Numbered from the stretch's first letter, positions 25,663-35,456 are shown. The stretch is 64,000 nt of DNA from Rhizobiaceae bacterium (GCA_017644105.1 JAEPMD010000005.1:1-64000); one strand, 5' to 3'. The notes: generated from the sequence alone by a model not told the origin. Numbers and translations are program-made.

Positions 25663-26679
25663 ATGAAAAAAACACTATTAACTACGGTTATGGGAGCAGT
25701 AGCGGCGCTGGGCGTTTCTGCTGGCGCATCAAGCGCAGCAACATTGGATGATGTTAAAGATAAAGGCTTCATTCAGTGTGGCGTGAGCCAGGGTCTACCA
25801 GGTTTCTCAAATCAGGATTCTGATGGTAACTGGAGTGGTTTGGATGTGGACCTTTGTAAAGGTGTTGCAGCCGCTGTGTTTGGTGATGCGACTGCGGTGA
25901 AGTTTACACCTCTTTCAGCGAAAGAGCGTTTCACAGCTTTGCAGTCAGGTGAAATTGACATTCTTTCACGTAACACAACATGGACAGCAAGCCGCGATAC
26001 ACAGCTTGGTTTGAACTTCGCTGGTGTAAACTACTATGACGGTCAAGGCTTCATGGTTCGTTCAGAATTGGGTGTGAACTCAGCTCTCGAACTAAGTGGC
26101 GCTTCAATCTGCACAAACACAGGTACAACAACTGAGTTGAACGTTGCTGACTATTTTGCAGCGAACAACATGCAGTATGAGCTTGTTGCATTTGAAAAAG
26201 CTGACGAAGTGGTAGCTGCTTACGACGCTGGTCGTTGTGACGTTTACACAACAGATGCTTCTGGTCTTTATGCACAGCGTCTGAAGTTGACTGATCCTGC
26301 AGCACACACAGTGCTTCCAGAAATCATTTCAAAAGAGCCTCTAGGTCCAGTTGTTCGTCAGGGTGATGATCAGTGGTTCAACATTGTTCGTTGGACACAC
26401 ATTGCAACTCTGAACGCTGAAGAGTTCGGCATCACATCAGCAAATGTTGGTGAAATGATGGGCAGCGACAACCCAGGCATCAAGCGTCTTCTTGGTGGTG
26501 AGTTTGGTGAAGCAATGGGCATTCCAAACGATTGGGCAGCTCAAATCATCAAATCAGTGGGTAACTACGCTGAAATGTTCGACCGCAATGTTGGTCCAGA
26601 CACTCCATTGGGCATCGCACGTGGTGTGAACGCACTTTGGACAGATGGTGGCCTACAATACGGTCCTCCAGTACGCTAA
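25663..26679 (+). CDS. aapJ: General L-amino acid ABC transporter, substrate-binding protein
   Basis: A 338-residue periplasmic binding protein. A Sec signal peptide (MKKTLLTTVMGAVAALGVSA, cut near SSAA) is followed by the family-3 solute-binding fold: GFIQCGVSQGLPGFSNQDSD, SGLDVDLCKGVAAAVFGDA and RWTHIATLNAEEFG are typical of AapJ/BztA. Codon use is strongly biased, as expected for an abundant protein. ATG 25663 is chosen because it starts the signal peptide; an in-frame start at 25636 would spoil it. A partial terminator separates it from the permease genes. Confidence 0.95.
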   Translation: MKKTLLTTVMGAVAALGVSAGASSAATLDDVKDKGFIQCGVSQGLPGFSNQDSDGNWSGLDVDLCKGVAAAVFGDATAVKFTPLSAKERFTALQSGEIDILSRNTTWTASRDTQLGLNFAGVNYYDGQGFMVRSELGVNSALELSGASICTNTGTTTELNVADYFAANNMQYELVAFEKADEVVAAYDAGRCDVYTTDASGLYAQRLKLTDPAAHTVLPEIISKEPLGPVVRQGDDQWFNIVRWTHIATLNAEEFGITSANVGEMMGSDNPGIKRLLGGEFGEAMGIPNDWAAQIIKSVGNYAEMFDRNVGPDTPLGIARGVNALWTDGGLQYGPPVR

Positions 26680-26694
26680 TATAGCGATATTACG

Positions 26695-26726
26695 CACCCG
26701 GTCTTTGTATTAAGGCCGGGTGTTTT
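26695..26726 (+). terminator. Terminator-like hairpin between aapJ and aapQ
   Basis: CACCCGGTCTT and AAGGCCGGGTG form an 11-pair stem (one T-G pair), followed by TTTTATTA. The imperfect U-run suggests partial termination, which would raise aapJ expression over the permease and ATPase genes. Confidence 0.8.
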
Positions 26727-26871
26727 ATTAAACAGGGCACGTTTTCACGATGGGACTGATCCGCAAGAAATGTGGGTGAGCGTGTAAAACGTAAAAAAAT
26801 AAATCAAAAATTACAATTCACGCTTTGAGACGGTCGTTTCTACAAGTGTAAGAATTGTTGGGGAATTCGCC

Positions 26872-28074
26872 ATGGCGTCTGACGTTGCTGCCACACAGCA
26901 AACCAGTGAAGAGCCGCAGGTCGCGTTGTTAAACCGGCCCGAAGTTCGCAGCATGCTTTTTCAAGGCTTGCTCACTCTCGCAATTATTTATCTCATCTAT
27001 AGCGGCATAACCAATATGTTTGACGCGCTTGATCGCGCCGGCATTGCATCTGGGTTTGCGTTTTTGAACTCCAGTGCTGGCTTTGCGATCAGTCAGTCAC
27101 TCATTGAATATAGCCAATCCACGTCGACCTATTTCGATGTATATGTGGTGGGTGTGCTAAACACGCTCATTGTCGCAGCGATTGGTATTGTGCTTGCCAC
27201 AATCCTTGGCTTTGTGATCGGTGTCGCAAGACTATCTGATAACTGGATCATCGGTAAGCTTTCAAAGATCTATGTTGAAATTTTCCGCAACATCCCGCTG
27301 CTATTGCATATCTTCATTTGGTATTTTGGTGTTTTAAGGCTATTGCCGCATCCGCGTGATAGCGCAGATTTTGGCTTTATGGGTCTTCTAAATAACCGCG
27401 GTTATTTTGCACCGAAACCAATCTGGGGTGATGGATCCTTCATGATCTTCATCGCATTCCTCATCGGTATTGTTGCAGCCTTTATGATTGGAAGCTGGGC
27501 GAAAAAACGCCAGATGGCAACTGGTCAACAATTCCCAACTTTCTGGGCGGGGCTTGGTGCGATTATCGGTCTGCCGCTTCTTGTCTTCCTCGTGCTTGGT
27601 GCGCCGTTAACATGGGATATTCCTGTCGCTGGTGGCTTTAGACCATCAGGTGGTATGACAATGATCCCTGAATTCATTGCGCTTCTGCTTGCGCTGACAA
27701 CCTATACAGCGGCCTTTATCGCTGAGATTGTGCGTGCTGGTATCTTAGCGGTGAATAAGGGGCAAACAGAAGCTGCGCATGCTCTAGGTCTTCGTCAGAA
27801 TAAAACACTTAATCTGGTGATCATTCCACAAGCGATGCGGATCATTATTCCACCTTTGACATCTCAATATCTGAACTTGACGAAAAACTCGTCACTTGCG
27901 GTTGCGATTGCTTATCCGGATCTCACATCTGTGTTTGCCGGTACAGCGCTGAACCAGCAAGGTCAGGCCGTTGAGTTTATCTCGATCACGATGTTGACCT
28001 ATCTGACGATTTCATTGGTCACGTCTATGTTTATGAACTGGTACAATGCCCGTATGGCATTGGTCGAGCGATAG
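26872..28074 (+). CDS. aapQ: General L-amino acid ABC transporter, permease AapQ
   Basis: A 400-residue inner-membrane permease of the polar amino acid (HisM) family. A membrane helix near residue 30 is followed by a family-typical inserted region and by the EAA loop (EAAHALGLRQNKTLNLVIIP), which contacts the ATPase. NTLIVAAIGIVLATILGFVI begins the conserved transmembrane core. It works with AapM as a heterodimeric channel. The gene is 14 bases upstream of aapM. Confidence 0.94.
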   Translation: MASDVAATQQTSEEPQVALLNRPEVRSMLFQGLLTLAIIYLIYSGITNMFDALDRAGIASGFAFLNSSAGFAISQSLIEYSQSTSTYFDVYVVGVLNTLIVAAIGIVLATILGFVIGVARLSDNWIIGKLSKIYVEIFRNIPLLLHIFIWYFGVLRLLPHPRDSADFGFMGLLNNRGYFAPKPIWGDGSFMIFIAFLIGIVAAFMIGSWAKKRQMATGQQFPTFWAGLGAIIGLPLLVFLVLGAPLTWDIPVAGGFRPSGGMTMIPEFIALLLALTTYTAAFIAEIVRAGILAVNKGQTEAAHALGLRQNKTLNLVIIPQAMRIIIPPLTSQYLNLTKNSSLAVAIAYPDLTSVFAGTALNQQGQAVEFISITMLTYLTISLVTSMFMNWYNARMALVER

Positions 28075-28088
28075 GAAAGGGGAACATC

Positions 28089-29453
28089 ATGTCTGATAAC
28101 AATATTTCCTACGTCCGAACAGAAATGCTGGAAGAGCAGCCAGCGCCACTCTCTGAAAAGGGACCTGTGGCCTGGGTAAAGAACAATCTGTTCTCATCTG
28201 TACCAAACACAATCATGACGCTGATTGGTCTTTGGATACTTTATAAGATCATCCCGCCATTCATTTCATTCGTTTTCCTTGAAAGCGTTTGGACGGGTGC
28301 CGATCGTGCGGTTTGCGCGACCGAAGCTCAAGGCGGTGTGCAGGGCAATGATTGGTTCGGCGGTTGTTGGGCCTATGTCGGCGCCTATATGAAGCAATTC
28401 ATCTATGGTCGTTATCCTGATGCTGAATTGTGGCGGGTTAATCTCACCGGGATCTTGTTCTTCGGATCATTGATTCCATTGTTGATCCCAAGTGCGCCAT
28501 ATAAGTCGGCAAACATCATCTTCACTGTGGTGATTTTCCCGGTGATTGCGATTGTGTTGCTTACTGGTGGTCATCTGGAGTTTAACGGCTTCTTGCTACC
28601 AGACAGCATCATGGCACCATCAACAGCCAAATTTGCTGTCGACTTTGTGATACTTTCGCTGATCATTGCCGGTATTGCGGCTTTGATTGCACGTGGGTCT
28701 GATAAAAACCCAATGCCGTCCGTTATGGGTGCATTGTTCTTTATGGGCGCTGTTGCGGTGATCTTCATTGTCTTAGGTGTGAACTTTGGACTTGAGCATG
28801 TTGAAACACCAATTTGGGGTGGTCTGTTAGTAACGCTTGTGATTGCTGTCACAGGTATCGCAGCCGCCTTGCCATTGGGCATCCTTCTGGCACTTGGTCG
28901 TCGATCCAATATGATGTTTGTGCGCTTGTTCTCAGTGATCTTCATTGAGTTCTGGCGTGGCGTTCCACTGATCACAGTGCTCTTCATGTCATCTGTGATG
29001 TTGCCGTTGTTCCTGCCGGAAGGCGTGGAGTTCGATAAGCTGTTGCGTGCGCTAATCGGTGTGGCACTCTTCTCCGCAGCCTATATGGCGGAAGTTGTGC
29101 GTGGTGGTTTGCAGGCCTTGCCAAAAGGACAGTTCGAAGGTGCCATGGCACTTGGGTTGAACTGGGGTCAGATGATGCGTCTGATCATTTTACCTCAGGC
29201 GTTGAAATTGGTGATCCCAGGTATCGTGAACACATTTATCGGTCTGTTCAAAGATACGACACTTGTGTTGATCATTGGTCTGTTCGACTTCCTAGGTACA
29301 ATTCAGTTGTCATATTCTGATCCGACCTGGAGTTCGCCAGTACAGAACATTACAGGATACGCCTTTGCAGCCTTCATTTATTTCTTATTCTGCTATTTCA
29401 TGTCGCGTTATTCGACATTCATGGAAGATAAGCTGAATACAGGGCATCGATAA
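28089..29453 (+). CDS. aapM: General L-amino acid ABC transporter, permease AapM
   Basis: A 454-residue permease, the larger partner of AapQ. It has an extended N-terminal membrane region and a large external loop with Cys pairs (CATEAQGG and GGCW), then the conserved HisM-like core with the EAA-type loop FEGAMALGLNWGQMMRLIIL. AAGGGGAACATC gives a good ribosome-binding site before ATG 28089. Confidence 0.94.
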   Translation: MSDNNISYVRTEMLEEQPAPLSEKGPVAWVKNNLFSSVPNTIMTLIGLWILYKIIPPFISFVFLESVWTGADRAVCATEAQGGVQGNDWFGGCWAYVGAYMKQFIYGRYPDAELWRVNLTGILFFGSLIPLLIPSAPYKSANIIFTVVIFPVIAIVLLTGGHLEFNGFLLPDSIMAPSTAKFAVDFVILSLIIAGIAALIARGSDKNPMPSVMGALFFMGAVAVIFIVLGVNFGLEHVETPIWGGLLVTLVIAVTGIAAALPLGILLALGRRSNMMFVRLFSVIFIEFWRGVPLITVLFMSSVMLPLFLPEGVEFDKLLRALIGVALFSAAYMAEVVRGGLQALPKGQFEGAMALGLNWGQMMRLIILPQALKLVIPGIVNTFIGLFKDTTLVLIIGLFDFLGTIQLSYSDPTWSSPVQNITGYAFAAFIYFLFCYFMSRYSTFMEDKLNTGHR

Positions 29454-29536
29454 CTTAAAAGTCTTCAGAGCCCTTTGGGAGAGGGGCTCTATAAACAAAT
29501 TAACGCTGATAAGCGAAGAATAAGAGAGAGAACAAA

Positions 29537-30304
29537 ATGGCTGAAACCGCTAAAATGACAGTATCAGATACCGATGTCGCTATTGAGATCGTTGGTATGA
29601 ATAAGTGGTATGGTGATTTTCACGTGCTAAAGGATATCAACCTTAAAGTCATGCAAGGCGAGCGTATCGTTATTGCGGGTCCTTCAGGTTCTGGTAAATC
29701 CACCATGATCCGTTGCATCAACCGTTTGGAAGAGCACCAAAAGGGTCAAATTATCGTGGATGGCAATGAGCTCACCAATGATTTGAAAAAGATTGACGAA
29801 GTTCGTCGCGAAGTTGGTATGGTGTTCCAGCACTTTAACCTCTTCCCGCATTTGTCCATTCTAGACAATTGTACTTTGGCACCAATCTGGGTTCGTAAAA
29901 TGCCGAAGAAGGAAGCTGAAGAGATTGCAATGCACTATCTTGAGCGCGTTAAAATTCCTGAGCAGGCGCTGAAATATCCAGGCCAGCTATCTGGTGGTCA
30001 GCAGCAGCGTGTGGCAATCGCGCGCTCATTGTGCATGAACCCACGCATTATGCTCTTTGATGAGCCAACATCAGCGCTCGATCCTGAGATGATTAAAGAG
30101 GTGCTTGATACAATGGTTGGCTTGGCTGAAGAAGGCATGACCATGTTGTGTGTGACCCACGAAATGGGCTTTGCGCGTCAGGTTGCGAACCGCGTGATCT
30201 TCATGGATGCCGGTCAGATCGTTGAACAGAACGAGCCAGGCGAATTCTTTGACAATCCGCAACATGAGCGTACAAAAGAATTCCTTAGCCAGATCCTACA
30301 CTAG
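29537..30304 (+). CDS. aapP: General L-amino acid ABC transporter, ATP-binding protein AapP
   Basis: A 255-residue ABC ATPase that energises AapQM. Walker A is GPSGSGKST, the Q-loop lies in [13 protein letters not shown], the signature is [13 protein letters not shown], Walker B is [12 protein letters not shown] and the switch His lies in CVTHEMGFA. It starts 83 bases after aapM; GAGAGAG precedes the ATG. A strong terminator at 30332 ends the aapJQMP transcript. Confidence 0.96.
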   Translation: MAETAKMTVSDTDVAIEIVGMNKWYGDFHVLKDINLKVMQGERIVIAGPSGSGKSTMIRCINRLEEHQKGQIIVDGNELTNDLKKIDEVRREVGMVFQHFNLFPHLSILDNCTLAPIWVRKMPKKEAEEIAMHYLERVKIPEQALKYPGQLSGGQQQRVAIARSLCMNPRIMLFDEPTSALDPEMIKEVLDTMVGLAEEGMTMLCVTHEMGFARQVANRVIFMDAGQIVEQNEPGEFFDNPQHERTKEFLSQILH

Positions 30305-30331
30305 GCATCGGTTTGGAGCATTTAGACAAAG

Positions 30332-30357
30332 AGGCGGCTTTTTAAGCCGCCTTTTTT
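30332..30357. terminator. Bidirectional terminator between aapP and the DUF599 gene
   Basis: AGGCGGCTT and AAGCCGCCT form a perfect nine-pair stem with a three-base loop, followed by six T residues on the plus strand. The stop codon of the convergent minus-strand gene (30342-30344) lies inside the hairpin. Confidence 0.9.
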
Positions 30358-31055
30358 GCATTCAAGGCGTTGTCAGCATCCAAAATCGAAAGAGCGACGA
30401 CACGAGCCTTTGAGAAATACTGCCGTCTAATGAGCACCAATAGGATCAGTGTTGTGGTAATAATCAGTGTTTCCGCGTTAACAAAGCAGCCCAGATATCC
30501 CACCGCGAAGAAGATACCGCGTTGACCGGCATTAAAGTGACGGCCAGCTAAAACATTCATTTCACCGGCTTGTTTCGCATAGATCTCTATATTTGCGTCT
30601 TTCTCTTCGCGCATCGGCATGGCACCCAGTAAGATGCCGCAATAGTTGAAGAGGCGATAACTCCAACCAAACTTGAAGAATGTATAGCCCAGAACGACGA
30701 TAAGGCCGGCGAGCTTGGCTTCAATAATCAATACATCTGGCGTTTCGGTAATCGGGATCTCCGCAAAGACCATCGTCACTTTATCGGCCGAACCAAGTGC
30801 TGCTAAACAGCCACCAATGGCAATGATCGTGGATGAGGCAAAAAAGCCAACGCCGTTTTGCAAACCCGAGACAATGCCCGTATCGACCATACGTAGTTCG
30901 CGTTTTTGAGCGGTCAGAAACCATCCACGTCGGTGTTCGTCCATCGCATCTGTCAGGCTTCTTTTATTTGTGAATTTACCCAGACTCAAAACAATTGAGA
31001 ATCCAAACCAACAAAATAGAAAATATATAAATGCAATATAATCCAACTCAGACAT
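30342..31055 (-). CDS. DUF599 family membrane protein
   Basis: A 237-residue inner-membrane protein that I recognise as DUF599 by MDEHRRGWFLTAQKRELRMV, DTGIVSGLQNGVGFFASSTI and AGRHFNAGQRGIFFAVGYLG. Four to five membrane helices are visible. The family has no established function. It is convergent with aapP and alone on its strand. Confidence 0.9.
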   Translation of the reverse strand: MSELDYIAFIYFLFCWFGFSIVLSLGKFTNKRSLTDAMDEHRRGWFLTAQKRELRMVDTGIVSGLQNGVGFFASSTIIAIGGCLAALGSADKVTMVFAEIPITETPDVLIIEAKLAGLIVVLGYTFFKFGWSYRLFNYCGILLGAMPMREEKDANIEIYAKQAGEMNVLAGRHFNAGQRGIFFAVGYLGCFVNAETLIITTTLILLVLIRRQYFSKARVVALSILDADNALNAKKAA

Positions 31056-31281
31056 ATCGTATGGCCCCTCCGCCTTATTTGCTGCAATGCAGCAACCAAT
31101 TAGCTATGCTTTTATGTCATAGCACGTAGTCGATTTATGCACAAAAATGAAATTAAGGGCATTGTTTGGAGAGGGCAAGATAGTTAAATATATGAAATTA
31201 TTAATCTATTTTTGTTTTCCACACTTGTTAACAATTCTTACCAAATATAAATATTTGTGTTTAAATTGTGGCGCTTTTGCG

Positions 31282-31310
31282 TTGCAAAAAGTCCACGCAT
31301 TCGCTATAAG
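31282..31310 (+). promoter_or_regulatory. Predicted promoter of the 33-residue membrane-protein gene
   Basis: TTGCAA (31282-31287) and TATAAG (31305-31310) are separated by exactly 17 bases, a good match to a vegetative promoter. The start codon of the small gene is 49 bases downstream. Confidence 0.65.
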
Positions 31311-31358
31311 TCTCCCACCAAGCAATAGTCGACTTGGAACTTATTCATTGGAGTAGTT

Positions 31359-31460
31359 ATGGAAAATACTGCACATAAATCCTGCTGGGGCATTACCACA
31401 AAAGCAGTTCTGATCTTTTCAGCTATATTGTTTATGGGATACCTTCTCGGCGGATTCTAA
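31359..31460 (+). CDS. Small (33-residue) single-helix membrane protein
   Basis: A short gene, easily missed by length filters. The protein begins MENTAHKSCWGITTKAVLIF and continues SAILFMGYLLGGF: a short polar start with one Cys and one Trp, then a single hydrophobic helix of about 20 residues. TTGGAG ends six bases before the ATG. A predicted promoter lies at 31282 and a strong terminator at 31483, so the gene has a complete small transcription unit of about 200 bases. I do not recognise the family. An alternative is a regulatory small RNA that also encodes a peptide. Confidence 0.75.
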   Translation: MENTAHKSCWGITTKAVLIFSAILFMGYLLGGF

Positions 31461-31482
31461 GTCGCATTAAGAATTTTATAGA

Positions 31483-31523
31483 AACAGCGTCAAATCTAGT
31501 CGGTTTGGCGCTGTTTTCTTTTT
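31483..31523 (+). terminator. Rho-independent terminator after the small membrane-protein gene
   Basis: AACAGCGTCAAA and TTTGGCGCTGTT form a 12-pair stem (one T-G pair) with a nine-base loop, followed by TTTCTTTTT. Confidence 0.92.
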
Positions 31524-31597
31524 GACACTGGCTCTATAGTTGCCGAATAAGACGACTAAGAGTGTTCTCAAAAATTCAGTGTTAAAGGTCTAAATTA

Positions 31598-32998
31598 ATG
31601 TTCTTATCTGTATCAGATATCTTCAAAGTGGGTATCGGTCCGTCAAGCTCTCACACTATGGGGCCGATGACGGCGGCAAACAGATTCTTAGATGAAGTGC
31701 TCAATGGTGATTGGGTGCGCCCACATGATGTTGATGTTGCACAGATCAAAGTAAGCTTGCATGGATCATTGGCCTATACTGGTGTCGGTCATGGCACCGA
31801 TCGCGCAGTGTTTTTGGGGCTTATGGGGCATGAACCCAATACGATTGATCCTGATATCATCGATGGATTGCTTGATGAATTATCACGGACAAAACTAGTC
31901 CAGCCAGACGGCCATCCAGCCTATCATTTTGATCCAAAAACCGATCTTGAATTTGATCGAAAAACACCGCTGCTTGGCCATGCAAATGGCATGATGATTT
32001 CCGGTTTTGATGCCAATGAGCGTTTGCTTATCAAGCGGATTTATTACTCCATTGGTGGTGGTTTTGTCGTCACGGACACTGAATTGGAGGCATTAAAGGC
32101 CAATAACGAACCTGAGGTGCAAAAAGATGTGCCATATCCCTTTGCCAATGCGGATCAAATGCTTGAAATGGCTGCGGAATCTGGTTTGAGTATTGCTCAG
32201 ATGAAGCGCGCCAATGAAGAAAAAGTATCCGGCGCAGATGCGCTGAACCGCGAACTTGACCAGATCTGGGAAGCAATGAATTCCTGCATTGATCGTGGCT
32301 TGAAGCGTAAGGGTATTATGCCCGGTGGGCTTAATGTTGAGCGACGTGCTGCTAAGATCTATCACCAGCTGCAAGACGAATGGAAGCAAAACAAATCAAA
32401 CCCCATGCTCGCCAATGATTGGCTCTCTGTCTATGCCATGGCTGTGAATGAAGAAAATGCATCTGGTGGCCGGGTTGTAACAGCCCCAACCAATGGAGCT
32501 GCGGGCGTGATCCCAGCCGTTATTGCCTATATGAAAGAGTTTCTGGAGGACGTTGATCATAATGCCATTCATGAGTTTTTGCTCACAGCGGCAGCGATTG
32601 GTGGATTGATCAAATCAAATGCATCCATTTCAGGCGCCGAGGTTGGGTGTCAGGGCGAAGTGGGCTCTGCATCATCAATGGCCGCAGCGGGATTGGCCGC
32701 CGTGATGGGCGGTACACCCACGCAGATCGAAAATGCAGCCGAGATTGCATTAGAACATCATCTTGGCATGACATGTGATCCAATTGCGGGTTTGGTCCAA
32801 GTGCCATGCATTGAACGCAATGGCGTTGGTGCCGTGAAAGCAGCTATGGCAGCATCATTGGCACTTAAGGGTGACGGAAAGCATTTCGTATCCCTCGACA
32901 ATTGTATCGAGACCATGCGCCAGACCGGCATTGATATGAATGCGAAATATAAAGAAACTTCCACCGGCGGCTTAGCCGTTAATGTGGTCGAGTGCTAG
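31598..32998 (+). CDS. sdaA: L-serine ammonia-lyase (iron-sulfur type)
   Basis: A 466-residue single-chain L-serine dehydratase converting serine to pyruvate and ammonia. The N-terminal beta domain starts [23 protein letters not shown], and the alpha domain has [20 protein letters not shown] and the [17 protein letters not shown] motif whose cysteines hold the 4Fe-4S cluster. Length and motif order match the fused type I enzyme. It is monocistronic as far as can be seen. Confidence 0.95.
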   Translation: MFLSVSDIFKVGIGPSSSHTMGPMTAANRFLDEVLNGDWVRPHDVDVAQIKVSLHGSLAYTGVGHGTDRAVFLGLMGHEPNTIDPDIIDGLLDELSRTKLVQPDGHPAYHFDPKTDLEFDRKTPLLGHANGMMISGFDANERLLIKRIYYSIGGGFVVTDTELEALKANNEPEVQKDVPYPFANADQMLEMAAESGLSIAQMKRANEEKVSGADALNRELDQIWEAMNSCIDRGLKRKGIMPGGLNVERRAAKIYHQLQDEWKQNKSNPMLANDWLSVYAMAVNEENASGGRVVTAPTNGAAGVIPAVIAYMKEFLEDVDHNAIHEFLLTAAAIGGLIKSNASISGAEVGCQGEVGSASSMAAAGLAAVMGGTPTQIENAAEIALEHHLGMTCDPIAGLVQVPCIERNGVGAVKAAMAASLALKGDGKHFVSLDNCIETMRQTGIDMNAKYKETSTGGLAVNVVEC

Positions 32999-33091
32999 TA
33001 TTTCGACATTCACGCAGATTTGTAACGCATTGCTGTGCATGGATGCCGTCCAAGTCTTGACCTTGGACTGAAATATTCCCAGTTTGCAATG

Positions 33092-33526
33092 ATGAGCCTA
33101 AATCTAATTAAATTATGCGTTGGCATTGAAAGCGCAGAAGAGCTGCAAAGCCATATTGATCGTCGGCAGAAACTACATGATGCCGCTGGAGAACTTTACG
33201 AGCCCATTCACACCACACGCATGATTCCCAAACGCAAGGATGAATTGCTTGATGGCGGGTCTTTATATTGGGTGATCAAAGGCCAAGTGCGCGCGCGACA
33301 GCAGTTGGTTGATATCAGGCCATTTACCGATGGCGAAGGAATATCCCGCTGCCATTTAGTGATGGATAAGAAACTGGTATTCACCCAATGGCAGCCAAGA
33401 CGTGCTTTTCAAGGATGGCGTTATTTAAAACCGGAAGATGCTCCGGCTGACTTAAACGAAGGTGAAGGTGCAGAAGATATGCCCTTGGAGTTTAAGCAAG
33501 AGCTTGCAGATTTGGGTCTGCTCTAA
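33092..33526 (+). CDS. DUF1489 family protein
   Basis: A 144-residue protein starting MSLNLIKLCVGIES. The block GGSLYWVIKGQVRARQQLVD and the near-terminal QPRRAFQGWRYLKPEDAP identify DUF1489, a family of unknown function largely confined to alphaproteobacteria. ATG 33089 directly precedes the chosen start; no clear Shine-Dalgarno sequence is visible, so the start is uncertain. A seven-pair hairpin (GTCCAAG/CTTGGAC, 33048-33068) lies in the leader. Confidence 0.88.
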   Translation: MSLNLIKLCVGIESAEELQSHIDRRQKLHDAAGELYEPIHTTRMIPKRKDELLDGGSLYWVIKGQVRARQQLVDIRPFTDGEGISRCHLVMDKKLVFTQWQPRRAFQGWRYLKPEDAPADLNEGEGAEDMPLEFKQELADLGLL

Positions 33527-33532
33527 AGCGTT

Positions 33533-33799
33533 TTAGACTTTAATACGAACAGCGCTGTAACCTGCAGGGTTCATGCTTTTAATACTAACATGCCCACGTG
33601 GCTGAGACATGCGCCATGCACGTGCGCCATGGCTGAGCAATGTTGTGACCAAATCCTTGGTGCTTTTGCGGTTTTGTTTCGCAAATCTTTTTTCCGCTAA
33701 CCAGGACGCCGCATTTAAAAGCGGGTTATTGGGTGTAGAACCTTGGTTTCCCTGGTTTTTATATGTGCCCCGAATTGGAGAATTTTTGATCGTTGGCAT
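33533..33799 (-). CDS. Unknown small basic protein
   Basis: An 88-residue, strongly basic and soluble protein starting MPTIKNSPIRGTYKNQGNQG and ending GYSAVRIKV. I do not recognise it. GAGG lies nine bases before the ATG at 33799, and composition (many K, R, N, S) is unlike a random shadow frame. It is convergent with the DUF1489 gene, with only six bases between the stops, so no separate terminator fits there. It could be a nucleic-acid-binding protein, but nothing proves this. Confidence 0.5.
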   Translation of the reverse strand: MPTIKNSPIRGTYKNQGNQGSTPNNPLLNAASWLAEKRFAKQNRKSTKDLVTTLLSHGARAWRMSQPRGHVSIKSMNPAGYSAVRIKV

Positions 33800-33881
33800 A
33801 ATTAAAACCTCAATACGCAATACAAAATAGAGGATAACGGAGTGCCAAAATTCTCATTCTGGCACAATTTCTAAAACTTGA

Positions 33882-35228
33882 TTATTGGGATGCTGCCCAG
33901 CACCCAACGCCTTTCTTCTTCAAATATTTACATGCTGCCACAGCTTGGTCTTGGCCTTTAAAGCCGCCAAAGCGGGCGCGATAGAATTTCTGTCCATCTT
34001 TCACAAAAGCCATTGTGAATGGCTGTGCGCGTTGAATGGATGCACCGCCAACCTTCTTGGCTTTGTCCAGCAGTGTAAGTGCTTCTTTTTGATCGGGGGA
34101 CGCACCGACTTGAACCACCCATCCAGATGGCAATTTGGTTGATGCAGTGTTGACCGGATCTACACCGTCTGTCGGAGTAGGGAGCTTTGAAACAGCCTGC
34201 GCGGCAGGCGCTGGCACTTTGACCGGTGCATAAGCTGATGCGACGACGGTATCTGAGCCACTAGGTCGAACAACTGGTACCGGCACATTTTCGCGCGATG
34301 TGCCTTTGACCGACGGCACCAGAACGTTAATACGAGTTTTTGCCATAAAGTTACCTTTGCCGCGCTTGGACGCTTTGCGAAGATATTGGCTGATTAGCTT
34401 TTGCATCTGAGCATTTCGGCTTGCGCCTGAACGACCACCCATCACAACAGCAACGATAGAACGTCCATCAGCCTTCACAGAGCTGACCAAGTTAAAGCCT
34501 GACGCGCGTGTGTAACCCGTTTTAATGCCATCAACCCCGCGAACACGGCCCAAAAGGCGATTGTGGTTGCCGTAAGTTGCTTTGCCATACTTAAAAGAGC
34601 GTGTTTGGAAATATTTATAATATTGCGGATAATGCTCGCGCAGTGCCAAGCCCAAGCGCGCCATATCACGCGCTGTTGTGACCTGACGAGAATTTGGTAG
34701 GCCGTGCGCATTTTTAAATGTCGTGCTCTTCATGCGCAAAGTGCGAGCTTTTTCCGTCATCAAACGGGCAAAATTGGCTTCACTGCCACCTAAATATTCG
34801 CCCACTGCGGTGGCAACGTCATTGGCTGACTTTGTCACAAGCGCCAAAATTGCCTGTTCAACCGTGATTGTCTGACCTGCACGCACACCGATTTTGGAGG
34901 GTACTTCAGCCGCGGCATTTTTGGAAACTCGGATGCGCGTAGATTTTTTGATTTTGCCGCGCTCAAGCGCTTCAAACATCAAATAAAGTGTCATCATCTT
35001 TGTGAGAGATGCAGGATAACGCTTAGAATCGGCTTTATATTTGTAAAGCGTGCGTCCCGTTTTGGCATCTATCACAATGCCAGCATATTTCGGGTTCGCC
35101 TGGGCAGTTGCCGGCACACCAATCATCATTACGGCCGCAAGTGCGATAACGATAAGTTTTTGTGTGTTAATTTTCAGGATAGAAGAGGCTTTGTAAACTA
35201 GGTTAGAATTTACGCTATCAATTTGCAC
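33882..35228 (-). CDS. D-alanyl-D-alanine carboxypeptidase (PBP5/6 type) with SPOR domain
   Basis: A 448-residue penicillin-binding peptidase. After a signal peptide (LIVIALAAVMMIGVPATAQA), the S11 domain shows SxxK in PASLTKMMTL, SxN in TKSANDVATAVG and KTG in DGIKTGYTRASG. A linker rich in V, P and A follows, and the last 75 residues form a SPOR domain (GWVVQVGASPDQKEALTLL and FYRARFGGFKGQDQAVAAC), which binds denuded septal peptidoglycan. It trims pentapeptides in the periplasm, probably at the division site. The start is GTG 35228, with an AGAG element about 12 bases upstream. Confidence 0.93.
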   Translation of the reverse strand: MQIDSVNSNLVYKASSILKINTQKLIVIALAAVMMIGVPATAQANPKYAGIVIDAKTGRTLYKYKADSKRYPASLTKMMTLYLMFEALERGKIKKSTRIRVSKNAAAEVPSKIGVRAGQTITVEQAILALVTKSANDVATAVGEYLGGSEANFARLMTEKARTLRMKSTTFKNAHGLPNSRQVTTARDMARLGLALREHYPQYYKYFQTRSFKYGKATYGNHNRLLGRVRGVDGIKTGYTRASGFNLVSSVKADGRSIVAVVMGGRSGASRNAQMQKLISQYLRKASKRGKGNFMAKTRINVLVPSVKGTSRENVPVPVVRPSGSDTVVASAYAPVKVPAPAAQAVSKLPTPTDGVDPVNTASTKLPSGWVVQVGASPDQKEALTLLDKAKKVGGASIQRAQPFTMAFVKDGQKFYRARFGGFKGQDQAVAACKYLKKKGVGCWAASQ

Positions 35229-35386
35229 GACACTTACTCTTTAAAACTCAAATTGTCCAAAATCCACGCCACCCCCGTGGTCACTAGAGGCTGATAATAG
35301 CCTGTTAGGGTTACCAAGAAGTTTACCGTTTTAATAAAAATCACCCCAAATTATTGCAATGCAAAAATATCAATGCTGCGTTGCAC

Positions 35387-35423
35387 AAAAATACTTGACC
35401 TTTTTGTGCGGTGCATATATATG
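35387..35423 (+). promoter_or_regulatory. Promoter of the phasin gene
   Basis: TTGACC (35395-35400) and TATATG (35418-35423) are 17 bases apart. The 14 bases AAAAATACTTGACC are identical to those upstream of aapJ. The start codon is 34 bases downstream of the -10 box. Confidence 0.7.
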
Positions 35424-35456
35424 TAATTCAACACTCACACATGAAGGACAATTTAG

